Assembly: GCF_011386835.1 (NCBI RefSeq)
Contig: NC_088792.1
Span: 222,049,894-222,113,893 of the forward strand
DNA length: 64,000 bases
Source of the DNA: Chrysemys picta bellii
Taxonomy: Eukaryota; Chordata; Testudines; Emydidae
Reading direction: 5' to 3'
Below are positions 44,401-56,931 of the stretch, piece by piece. The position numbers and the translations under genes are program-made. Each line of letters begins with the position of its first letter. Position 1 is the first letter of the stretch. The notes below the pieces were generated by a model, which made no database searches, was not told the origin of the DNA, and was given only the letters and a program-made list of their open reading frames with translations.

Positions 44401-47400
44401 TTACCCTCACAACAACCCCGTGAAGTACAGAAGTATTATCTACTTTCTTATAGATGGGGGAACTGAGGTTCCGGGTAGATTAAGTGATTTGCTCACGGTC
44501 GCACTGGAAATTTGTGGCTGACCCATGAATCCTCATTACTCCCAGGGTGTGGAGCAGGGGTAGGCAACCTATGGCATGCATGCCAAAGGCAGCACGCGAG
44601 CTGATTTTCAGTGGCACTCACACTGCCCGGGTCCTGGCCACCGCTCTGGGGGGCTCTGCATTTTAATTTAATTTTAAATGAAGCTTCTTAAACATTTTAA
44701 AAACCTTATTTACTGTACATACAATAGTTTCGTTATATATTATAGACTTATAGAAAGAGACCTTCTAAAAACATTAAAATGTATTACTGGAATGCAAAAC
44801 CTTAAATTAGAGTGAATAAATGAAGACTCGTCACACCACTTCTGAAAGGTTGCCAACCCCTGGTGTGGAACATAGGTGCAACCATTCCATAACCCTCCCC
44901 ACAGGGATACTGGGGGACACATCTTAATAGTCCTCACCTCCCAAGCCCCAAAAATCTTCCCCCCACTACACACCTAGCTCCTTCTGCCCCCAATATCTTC
45001 CCCACAGAACCCCAAATCCCCCCATATCCTGCCCCACATAGGCCATGAATGGGGTCTGTGTTTGGCAGGGGGTGAGGTTGGAGACTATCAGCCTGCCACC
45101 CCTCCTTGGTCCCTTCTGCCCTGCAAGTCCTTCCCCAAAACTTCCAAATTACAACCCAAAACCGCCAAATCCCACCCCTCACACTCAGGACCCCATGGAC
45201 TGTGGGGGGTGCTGTGCGGGTTTTTTGGTGGACTGTGTTGGCTCACCTCCACCAATTGCAAGTGGGGCATTTCATAGCTATTCATCTCTGTTCAGAGCAT
45301 CTTTAATCTTAGTTCTGAGTCCTTCCCACCCCAATGGACCACTAGAGAGCAGGGGGAGGGCGGGGGGAAATTGGGTTGGGGGGCCTCTCTGGGTCACAAC
45401 AACCTATCAAGGTTTACAAAGGGGTGTTGAGCTTAATAAAGGTTGGAGTACCACTGCATTAAACCACCTTTCTCCCCCAGGAAGATAGGAAATCTCCTCT
45501 CCAAACTTAGGGTGAGAAAGTAATGTGCATGTCAGGGTAAGAATACTTTATTCTCTTTCCATCCCCAAAATGTTAGAGATAAGTTTGGTCTTATTAGACC
45601 AAAGATTTGTCTATGTCCTCTAAGGACACATGAAAGTCAGGTTATGAAAGCCAATTTAAAAAGTTCTTCCTTGGTTGACAAATTAGCAGGCAAGGGAAGA
45701 AACTGCCCTCCACACTGGGGAGTGCATAAAGCCCAGCACATTGCCAACACAATTCCTATTAATACTTGTGGCGGGGCGGCTGCCCCACACAGGGAGAAGA
45801 AGGGGTTAAAAGCTGCACCAGGGAGGCTGCTCAGAACCCACTAATCAGGGAAGGGCTTATTGAGCCCACCAATAGGAGGAAGCCTTGCTGGAGCAGCAAA
45901 TCAGGGCCAGTGAGGGCCATATATAAAGGGCTGCTCAGCAGAGCAGAAGGGAGTCTCTCCCTGGAGGGCAAGGGAGGAGGACTGGCTGCCTGAAGAAGTG
46001 CCATAGATAGAGCAGTGCTGGGCAGGGGCCGCAGAGTGTGAGGGTGAGCTGCTGGCTGATGCCTTGCTACAAGGGCTGAGAGGGTGCAAGAGCTACTGGA
46101 GAAGTGGCCCATGGAAAACAAGCAGCAGGTTAGAGGAGGGCAGTAGATGGCTGCTGGCTATAGGGTCCCTGGGTTGAGATCCAGAGTAGCAGGTGTGCCT
46201 GGGTCCCTCTCCCCGCTCACTCCTTTTGCACCCCACTTGCCAATGAGGAAAGTGGCTGGTATCTAGATGGCAGATTGCCCCTGAGGAGAGGGGCTGGACC
46301 TGGGACTGCAGTAGGCCACTGAGGCAAGTGGGGGGGACTAAGGACTGCCGGTGCCCCAGAAGGGGGGAGATACCGGAGTGGGGGCACAGCCGGAGGACCA
46401 TGCCCAGAAGAAGACGCTGCAGTTCGGGGAGTGATGCGAGGCCAAAGAGTGGCGTGACACCACTAGCTGAAGGCGGACTGGCAGGCTGAGAGCTAATTCC
46501 CATGACGGCCAGCAGGAGGCGCCGCGATGCTGAGTCCCTCTCAGTCACAATACTGTTGCGTCATATTTAGCACTTATTTAGCACTTTTATTTCAAAAACA
46601 GTTGACAAATTTTATTTTGGAGTGCACCAGACGCATCAGTCGTCAGAACTGAGAGAACATTTTAGTTCCAAGACAGCCTATTAAAATCCTGTTGTAAGGA
46701 AGGATTTGTATTACCATTAGGTATCAAGCTGGACCTGCCTATTACATGTGGTACAAAAAAAACCACATCATCCAATGTTTGGAGACTTCAACAGTTACCT
46801 GTGTACAATGAAGATAATTAACATTTTTATCATTTAGCTCACTTCTATATTGCCTTCATTTTCATTTAACCTCTGCTAGTCTGAAGAGAAATACATCAGT
46901 CCAGGTATTGAATGCAGTGTTCCACATTCCTGAACCGGGTCTACACAGTTGTCTATACCATGTACTTCATCTGTAGATGCCTTTATTGTAGGAAACTTTC
47001 ATTTCCTATCTACACAAATACACCAATTCAAATGGAACTCAGAGTGTTTTACTATATAAATGGAAAATTAGCACTCAAAGACAACTAAGGTAACTAAAGA
47101 ACCAAGATCTATACAAACTTTTGGGAAATGAAGCTTATTTTTTTAACCCCACCAAAACTTAGATAGGAGATTGGAAAAGTACAATTTTTAAAACTGTATC
47201 CACCAAGATTCTATTTAGTTTAATAATATTTGCAAAACAACTGGTAAGTTATCCTGTCCTCAAGCTGAGATAGACTAAGCATGTTGAAAATAAAGCAAAA
47301 GGCATTAAGACGCAAACAACCAGAGAAATTATAGTGTCTGTACCAGCAGCACACAATACATTTAGCAAATACCATGAATCCACAAAAATGTTTCCTGAAA

Positions 47401-50400
47401 GCTCTATTACTGTGACACATGCATCTCAACATGGCCTCCTGTAACCCTCAGATTAATCACTCCTATGTGGTTGTGATATTTTATACTAAACATGCCATAT
47501 AAGATATCATATGAAAGATCATGATCTGTTGAAACTCACTCTTCTGTGCAAATATGTATATCATTAATGATAATGACACCAGGAGGATTGCTCAACCTAT
47601 TGATTCAGCAAAGCCCACCAGGACATATCTGGGGAAGTGTCTTCTAGGCACATAGACTGAGGGTTTAAGAAACAGTGGCATCTTGCCTTGGCCTTTCTCC
47701 TCCCCCACCTATGCTCGAAGCAACAAGAATGCTGAGAAGACGAAAACTTCAACTGAGGAAACTGGTCCAGGCTCAAGAGAGACCTGTGTATTAAGAACTG
47801 TAACATGCAGTGGGGTGAGAAAATTGCTTGCTAAATACTACCTAGTGTCATAAGGTTTAAAATTTAGATTCTGCGCTTATCTTTTATTTTCTGACCTCTT
47901 ATTTATTTCTTATTTAAAATCTCTTTCCGTAATAAATCTTTTTTTATATTTTATCTAAAACTGTGATTTGTTTGAAATTTAATAGTGAAAAGTGCAAGGT
48001 CATGCATTTAGGGATTAATAACAAGAATTTTGGTTTTAAGCTGGGGACGCATCAGTTGGAAGCAGGGCCGGTGCAACCACTAGGCGAACTAGGCGGTCGC
48101 CTAGGGCACCAAATGGTTGGGGGCGCCCACTGGGTCTTAGCGTCCACCCTTCTCGTTTTCCTATCCCTGTTCTGACCCTTCCTGCAGGCTCAGAGTCTTC
48201 CTGGGAAGGGGATCTAGCAGTTAAAAGAGAAAAAGCCTCCAGCCTGCCAGACCTATTAGCACAACACTGAAACTGTTAAAGAGCCATTCAAGGGGTAATG
48301 AAGCCATTTAACAGGCATTTGCCAACCTTCAGGTATCTACTGTCAGTTTCTGAGTGTACTGACAAAAACAGTTGTGCATGACTGTCATATTTACTCAGGA
48401 CATGTCAGTCTACAGGATCTTAGGCCTTGTCTACACTTGGGAATTCACAGCGCTGCCGTGAAGCGCGAGTGTAGTCGTGCCGCCAGCGCTGCGAGAGAGC
48501 TCTCGCAGCGCTGTATGTATTCCACCTCTCCGAGGGGAGTAGCTTGCAGCGCTGCGAGCGAGCGTGCAGCGCTGCAGGCGCTGATTACACTGGCGCTTTA
48601 CAGCACTGCACTCGCTGCGCTCGGGGGGGGGGGGGGGGGGGGGGAGAGGCGCGTTTTCACACCCCTGAGCACAGCAAGTTGCAGCACTGTACAGCGCCAG
48701 TGTAGCCAAGGTCTTAGTTTAAAATTTGCTTTAAAAATATGTCATTGGTGAGTTGGTGAAGATTATAAAATCACATCTCTAAAAAAATCCTTGCATAGAT
48801 TTTTAGATGCACAATCATCTTTAGCCTTAAATGCTTGGATCTTCAGACATATGGGTTTTTAAATAAATCCTTCAAAAGACCTCCCTTATCTAAAATACAC
48901 ATTTTAATTACTATAGTAAAAAAGTCCGAAGTCTTTCCAGTCCTTTCTGTTCATCCATTTCTCCCTTCACCCCCTCTCTCCTCCCCCACTGAAGAGAGCC
49001 CTTAAACAGACAACAGTCCTTTGCTTCCAGATAGCTGGGCGAAGAGTTTCCCTTTCTTTACTTCTGACTATCTGATGAACTAGTTTTAAGCAAAATCAGT
49101 ACCTCAGTAAGATATAAAATCCTTTGTTATGCCTAAAATCTTTGGAAACAGGTTTTTAAAGTTGGTGAAATTTCATAAACATGTGTATTGTTATGGAGAT
49201 CACACACAGTAAATTAGTGTTCCCTTTTTCTAAAAGCAATGAACATTGTTATGAACACACTAAACCTCTGTAACTAATTTAAAATAATGTCCGTTTCAGT
49301 GAGTTAAATATGTAGTAATCTGGAATGATTACTTTATGAAGGTTTAAGAGTACATTTAAAATATAAAATCAGCTTAGAAATACGGATTAAGAAAATGTAA
49401 AACAGAAGAGCTGCATCATGTATTCCATAATATTTAATGTTGTATTCAGCAAGACAGCTTACTCACCCTTACCACAAAGTTTTTGCCAATAAATGTCTGA
49501 CAAACTTCAGGGCATATCAAAAAACCTGTGACTGACATTTTTTATTGCCAAATTTAGTGCTTTTAAGTAGGTACCTTCTGCATGTCCATTCTGCGTGAGG
49601 GAGAGGGTACAGGGATCTCTGCAGGGAACTCTGACTCTCCGCCACCGTGAGGCGGGCTGGGCGTCTTATTATTCTTTCCGCTTTGTCCCTCCGCCCCCGC
49701 CGGGCTGCAAGCTCAGGCTGCCATCAGGCATAGGTGCACCAGTTTAATAATACTGCATAGAGCCCCATAAATCTTAAGGACGGCCCTAGGGGTGCCAAAA
49801 AGCGGTGCCCTGGCTCGGCAGGGAGGAGCTGCCTTCCGGAGACACCGGAGAGTCAGAGCGTTGGCTTGCGGGGGCGGCGAACCCCAGCCATGGAGAAGCC
49901 GGCACGGCACAGGAGGGCAAAAGCCCTGCAAAGGCGGCACCGCTGCTAGCGAGGAGCAGCCGCGCCCCTTGCCCCTCCTGCCCAGGCTGCAGCCTGGCGC
50001 CCTCCCCGGGGGCTCCTGCAGACTGCAGCAGATGCATGCAGGGAGAGGCCCCCGTGCGCCCCCCATCTCCCCGCTCGCTGTGCTCGGGGTCTGTGGCTCC
50101 TGGGCATGTGAGCCACTGCCAGGGCGCGGGGCCCTGAGACTGCTCTGGGAGGGGCAGCAACAGCGGCAGCTCATGCTCCCGGGACCCGCAGAGCCTGAGC
50201 ACGGCGAGGGAGGAGCCGGGGGACGCATGTAGTCCTCTGCCCACATGTATCTGTCCTCTGCCGGGGGCACCTGGCCACAGCCTAGGCAGGAGGGGCAAAG
50301 GATGCAGCTGCTCCCCGCTAGCGCCACTGCTGCCTTTGCAGGGCTGCTGCCCCCTGCGCCGCGCAGACTCCTCCATGGCTGGGGCTCGCCGCTGATGCTC

Positions 50401-53400
50401 TGGCTCTCCGGTGCCTCCGGAAGGTGGCTTCTCCCTGCCGAGCTGCTGCAGCGGCCCAAGCCCAGCAAAGCCAGTGAGTGGACTCGGGGCGGGGGCCACC
50501 AGGGTGGGGGTGGACTCGCGGGGGGGGCTGTGCACCCTCCAGGGGAGTTCGGGGGCGGGGAGGGGGGAACCTGGTCTGGGGAGCAGCCCCTGGGCATGGC
50601 TGGCCCCTGGGGTCTATAAAGGCGAACCGCGGCCAGTGGGAGTCGCAATCAGCCGAACCTGCGGACACGGCAGGTAAACAAACTGGCCCGGCCCGCCAGG
50701 CTGCTTACCCTGGTGAGGAGCGTGCCAGAGGTTGCCGACCCCTGATTTAAGCTCAGTACCAATGTAGACAAGAACAAATGGATATAAACTGGCCATCATG
50801 AAGTTTAGACTTGAAATTAGACAAAGGTTTCTAACCATCAGAGGAGTGAAGTTCTGGAAGTTCCAAGGGGAGCAGTGGGGGCAAAAGACAGATCTGGCTC
50901 CAAGACTAAGCTTGATAAATTTATGGAGGGGATGGTACGATGGGATAGCCTAATTTTGGCAATTAATTGATCTTTAACTATTAGCGGTAAATATGCCCAA
51001 TGGCCAGTGATGGGATGTTAGATGGGATGGGATCTGAGTTACTACAGAGAATTCTTTCCTGGGTGTCTGGCTGGTGTCTTGCCCACATGCTCAGGGTTTA
51101 GCTGATTGACATATTTGGGGTCGGAAGGAATTTTCCTCCGGAGCAGATTGGCAGAGGCCCTGGGGAGTTTTCGCCTTCCTCTGCAGCATTGGGCATGGGT
51201 CACTTGCTGGAGGATTCTCTGCACCTTTAAGTCTTTAAACCACGATTTGAGGATTTCAATAGCTCAGATACAGATTAGGGGGTTGATACAGGAATGGGTT
51301 GGTGAGTTTCTGTGGCCTGTGTTGTGCAGGAGGTCAGACTAGACAATCATAATGGTCCCTTCTGACCTTAAAGTCTATGCGTCTAAGTGCTTGGGAAATC
51401 TCAGCTCAGATACAAAGGCTGGTGCATGTTTTCTCTACATTGAGGGAGGGGGCAGACAGGGTAATAAACTTACACTGTTCAGACTTCTGACCAGGGTGAG
51501 ACAGTATAGTCCAGGGGTAAGAGGCTGGGAAGCTGAGAGGAATTGTCTGGTGCCTCTCTCTAGGTGATTTGTGAGCATTCATGCAATCTAGCTGGGTGTG
51601 GGGCTCCACATGCTGTTTTGCTGAGTGACAGCAGTTCCTGGAGAGGTTTGCTGCTTGTTACTAGCAAAGCATTGTGAGAGGTAGCCCAGGAGGAAGAGTT
51701 AAGGGGGTATAGCGGAACCCCAGTTCCAGGTTGCACTCTGGGCATGCCATCACAATTACCATTTATGCTGAGATGCTCTGAAGATTCTTCAAGCAACATC
51801 AAGATACAGAAGACCTTAGCACACTTCAGTACATCCAAATATGAAACTGAGGCATCTGAAAAACTGCCAACACTGATATGATGCATTTACCGCTTTTTGA
51901 ATCAACTCAAATTGACAACTAGCCTGGAGTTATTATTGATCTGACACGGAGTTATTCTGATTAGTTTTAAATCCACTAAATTCTCAAGGATTCAAATATA
52001 ACTTACCACAGCAAGCTGTGTCCGCGAAGCTACCGTGTGAAACACTGCAGGCATCATGAGAGATTCTTCAACTTTTAATTCCATCTCATTCTCTGCTGAA
52101 AATGTGGTTTTGGGAATAGCTGGTGGGCGTTCACATAAGATCATTTCTTTGTTGAACAGGAAAATTGGGTTTGTGTCCTGTAATAAAATAAAAATATCTT
52201 CATAAAGCACTTTGAGAAAATAAAACATGCCTGTAATCCAAACAACTAACTGCACTAGCATGTTCTGAAAACAGCATAACTTACATAACTATTCGCAGCA
52301 AATTACTTATATGAGTACTGCATCCAATTATATGTAAAACCACTTATTTCCTAATATTAAAAACAAGAACGAACAAACAAAAAAAGTCTACAGAAAAAAA
52401 GAAAAAAAAAAAAAACACACACACAACCCCTACCTCCCTCCAAAAAACCCACACATCACTAGGAAGCTGTAACTCTCACTTCTCCTCAACACTTTGTTTT
52501 GTAAGGGGACAAAGAGAGAGACTATAGTGTACACTTACTGTTCCAGCACTGTAACTACAGACTCTTCTGTCTGCTGCCATACACTCCCCTCCATTGACAA
52601 CCAGCACCTGGTGCTGAATGGCAATCTTATACTTGGTTTGGATTGCATGTTTAAGGTCGGACACACTAAAAGGGAAAAACAGGAACTTTAGTATCAATAT
52701 CTTATTTAAGCAACTGATCTTCTCTCATGCAAAGTATTCCTGTAATATACGAAGTAATTTTTAACTCTAACAGCAGTAGAGAAAAAACTAATTGTGAATA
52801 AGGGCAAAATGCATGTTTGTGTAAATACTGCAATCCGTTGCATTTCTGGCTTCCCAATTCATAGACTGAGAACAAAACATGACCCATCCTCAGAGAAATG
52901 GGTTTACAAAATGATACAGCTCAGCTATTTACACAAGAAGCACATCTGCAACTGTAATGCTGGAGTCCAGGATTAACATGCATTTCTGGCAATTACTGCC
53001 AAAGTTATATTAAACTCTGAACATGAATCAACTACTGACTTAGTTTAACTGTCCTCTTCGAGTCTAATATTATGTTAGGGGAAGTTATAAGAATATAAGA
53101 ACTGTCATACTGAGTCAGACTAATGGTCCACCTAGCCCAGTATCTTGACTTCCAACAGTGGCCAATATCAGATGATTCAGAAGGAATGAACAGAACAAAG
53201 CAATTATGGAGAGATCCATCCCATGTCAAACACTGACAGCTTTTGGCAGTAAGAGACTAGGGACACTCAGAACATGGGATTGCATCCCTGACCATCTTGG
53301 CTAATAGCCATTAATGCAGCTATCCTCTCTGAACTTATCTAATTCTTTTTTAAACCCAGTTATAGTTTTGGCCTTCACAACATTCCCTGGTTCTTGTGTT

Positions 53401-56400
53401 ATCTGAAGGGGGAAATAATACTTTCTTATTCACTTTCTACACACCATCCATGATTTTGTAGACCTCTACAATATCCTCCCCCTGTTGTCTCTTTTCCAAG
53501 ATGAAATGTCCCAGTCTTTTTAATCTCTCCTCATATGGAAGCTGTTCAATACCTTTAATCATGTTGTTGCCCTTCTATGTACTTTTTCAAATTCTAACAT
53601 ATCTTTTTTTTTAAATGAACGGACTAGAACTACGTGCAGTATTCAAGGTATGGGTGTACCGTGGGCTTATGATATTTTCTGTCTTATTAGCTATCCCCTT
53701 CCTAGCTTTTTTCACTGAGCAGATCTTTTCAGAGAACTATTCAAAATGACAACAGGATCTCTTTCTTGAGAGGCAGCAACTAATTTACACCATATCATTT
53801 TGTATGTATAGTTGAGATTTTGTTTTCTAATATGCATTACTTGCATTTAGCAACATTGAATTTCATCTGCCATTTTGTTGCCCAGTCATCCAGTTTGTGA
53901 AATCCCTTTGTAACTATTGGCAGTCTACTTTAGACTTTACTATCTTGAGTAATTTTGTATCATCTACAAACTTTGCCACCTCACTGTTTACCCCCTTTTC
54001 CAGATCATTTATGAATATATTGAACACTGGACCCAGTACAGATCCTTGAGGGACCCTGTTATTTACCTCTATCCATTCTGAAAACTCACCATTTATTCCT
54101 ACCCTTTGTTTTCTGTCTTTTAAGCAGTCCATGAGAGGACCATCCTTTTTAATCACATCTGCTTACTTTGCTGAAGAGCCTTTGGTGAGGTACCTTGTCA
54201 AAAAGTCCATATACACTAAAATCAACCGGATCACTCCTTCCCGCATTTGTTGACCCTTTCAAAGAATTCTAATAGATTGAGGAGGCATGATTTCCCTTCA
54301 CAAAAGCCATATTGACTTGACCAACAAATCGTGTTCCTCTACGTGTCTGATAATTCTGTTCTTTACTACAGTTTCACCCAATTTCCTGTTACTGAAATTA
54401 GGCTTACTGGCCTGCAATTGCCATAATCACCTCTGGAGCCTTTTAAAAAAAATTGGTATCACATTAGCTATCCTTCAGCCATCTGATTCAGAGGGTGATT
54501 TAAGCGATAGGTTACATACCACAGTTAATAATTCTGCAGTTTCATATTTGAGTTACTTCAGAACTCTTGGGAGAGTATCATGTGGTCCTGGGGACTTATT
54601 GCTGTTTATCAATTTGTTCCAAAACCTCCTCTATCTACACCTTAGTTTGGGACAGTTCCTCAGATTTGTCACCCAGAAACAATAGCTCAGGTGTGGGAAT
54701 GAATTCTGCTGTAAAGATTGATGCAAGAATTAACAGCTTCTCCGCAATGACCTTATCTTCCTTTAGTGTTCCGCTAGAACCTCTATTGTCCAGTGGCCCC
54801 ACTGATGATTTGCCAGGCTTCCTACTTCTGATGTACTTAAAAAAAAATTCTCTTAAGTTTTTGTGTCTCTAGCTAGTTGCTCTTCAAATAGTAAAATTAG
54901 GCAAGCCAAAAAAGTTTTACACTTGACTGGCCAGAGTTTATGCTCCTTTCTATCTTCCTCAGTAGGATTTGATTTCCAATTTTAAAGGATGTCTTTTTAT
55001 CTCTAACTGCCTCTTTTACTCTGTTTAGCCATGGTGGCATTTTTTTGGTCATTTCACTGTTTTTTGTTTTGTTTTTGTTTGTAAATTAGGGATAGACATA
55101 TAGTTTGAGCCTCTATTATGGTATTTGTAAAACGTTTCCATGCAGCTTGCTGGTATTTCACTCTTGTGATTGTTCCTGTTAATTTCCATTTAACTAACCT
55201 ACTCTATTTTGTGCAGTTCCCCTTTTTGAAGTTAAATGCTACTGTGCTGGGCTTCTTTGGTACGTTCCCTCTGACAAGGATGTTAAATTAAATTACATTA
55301 TGGTCACGATTACCAAGTGTTTAGCTGTCATCACCTCTTGACCAGATCCTGTGTGCCACTTCGGACTAAATCAGTAATTGCCTCTCCCCCTGTGGCTTCC
55401 AGGACCAGCTGCTCAAAGAAGCAGTCATTAATGCTATCTAGAAATTTTACTTCTGCATCCCGTTCTGAAGTGACATATACCCAGTCTATATGGGGATAGT
55501 TGAAATCCCCCATTACTATCGAGTTTTCTATTTTTGTATCATCTCTAATCTCCATGAGCATTTCATAATCACTATTATCATAGTGGTCAGATGGTCAGTA
55601 ATATATTCCTACTGTTAGGCTCTTATTCTTCAAGCATGGAATTTCTATCCATAAAGATTCTATGGTACAATTTGATTGATTTAATATTAGATTTGATTCT
55701 GTGCTTTCTTTCACATATAGTGACATTCTCTCACCAGCACGACCTACTTTGTCATTCCTATAGATTTTGTATTCTGGTGCTATGTCCTACTGATTATCAC
55801 AGTTCCACCAAGTTTCTGTGATGGTTATTATAGCAATATCCTCATTTAATACCAGGCACTGAAGTTCATCCATCTTAATATTTAGACTCTGTACATTTAT
55901 ATAGAAATACTTATAAAATTTGTCAATATTAGTTGTCTTCCTTCATGTGACTGGCTCTCTGCTGTCTCTGATAGACATATGTATAACTCCATACTTTTGG
56001 GATTTATCACAGAATAAATGAATGCGACTTTTTCATTTGATTGTTTCTCTTCAGCTCCTACCTGTACTTTATCAACGTCTATCCTCACCTCTTTACTAGG
56101 GTATAGAGAATACCCATTAACAGATTCCCCTCCCCAAGGGATGCATCTGTCCAAACTGTGAGGTCGTCCACAACTGTTGGCTTTCCCCCAGACCTTAGTT
56201 TAAAAACTCCTCTACAACATATTTAATTTTACATGCCAGCAATCTGGTTCTGATTTGGTTTAGGTACAACCCATCCTTCTTGTACAGTAACTCCTCGCTT
56301 AACGTTATAGTTATGTTCCTGAAAAATGCTACTTTAAGCAAAACGATGTTAAGCGAATCATATTCCCTCAGAAGAATTAATGTAAATGGGGGGGAGGCTC

Positions 56401-56846
56401 ATAGGTTCCAGATAAATTGTTTTCATCAGACAAGAGACTATAGATATATATATAGGTTTCAAAGTAGCAGCCTTGTTAGTCTGTATCCACAAAAAGAACA
56501 GGAGTACTTGTGGCACCTTAGAGACTAACAAATTTATTTCAGCATAAGCTTTCGTGGGCTGCAGCTCACTTCTTCAGATCTTCTTCACAAAAGCTTACAC
56601 ACACACACACACACACACACAGTATAAGTTTTAAAAAACAATATAATACCATACACACAATGATGATTGTGAAGCTTGGTTGAGGTGGTGGAGTCAGAGG
56701 GTGGGATATTTCCCAGGAAATGCCTTACTGCTAAATAATGAACTAGCACTCGGCTGAGCCCTCAAGAGTTAACACATTGTTGTTAATGTAGCCTCACACT
56801 CTACAAGGCAGCAGGAATGGAGGGAGGAGACACAGCATGACAGAGG

Positions 56847-56882
<36 letters not shown>

Positions 56883-56890
56883 CACACACC

Positions 56891-56931
<41 letters not shown>

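Larger units (their letters stand above)
22732..52006 (-). other. RB1CC1 intron 3 (29.3 kb)
   Basis: Largest intron in the window. Named repeats: 24805-25526, 28945-29560, 32833-33004, 34104-34278, 35368-35487, 35930-37245, 38783-39300, 39704-40778, 43408-43615, 44340-44520, 44555-44862, 45767-46549, 47450-48160, 48423-48713, 49726-50747, 50755-51386 and 51390-51740. The stretches 22740-24800, 25530-28940, 29570-32830, 33010-34100, 34280-35365, 37250-38780, 40780-43400, 46555-47445 and 48720-49570 show no gene and nothing I recognise. The long silent part from 25.5 to 32.8 kb contains no conserved coding frame. Confidence 0.8.

Noticed and set aside
45045..45488. 147-codon plus-strand frame
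   Set aside because: C-rich composition, no domain, and overlapping frames of similar length on both strands.
49713..50648. 311-codon open frame (minus) and several overlapping long frames
   Set aside because: The region is a GC-rich imperfect palindrome in which stops are rare on both strands. The peptide is Pro/Ser/Gly-rich with no domain.
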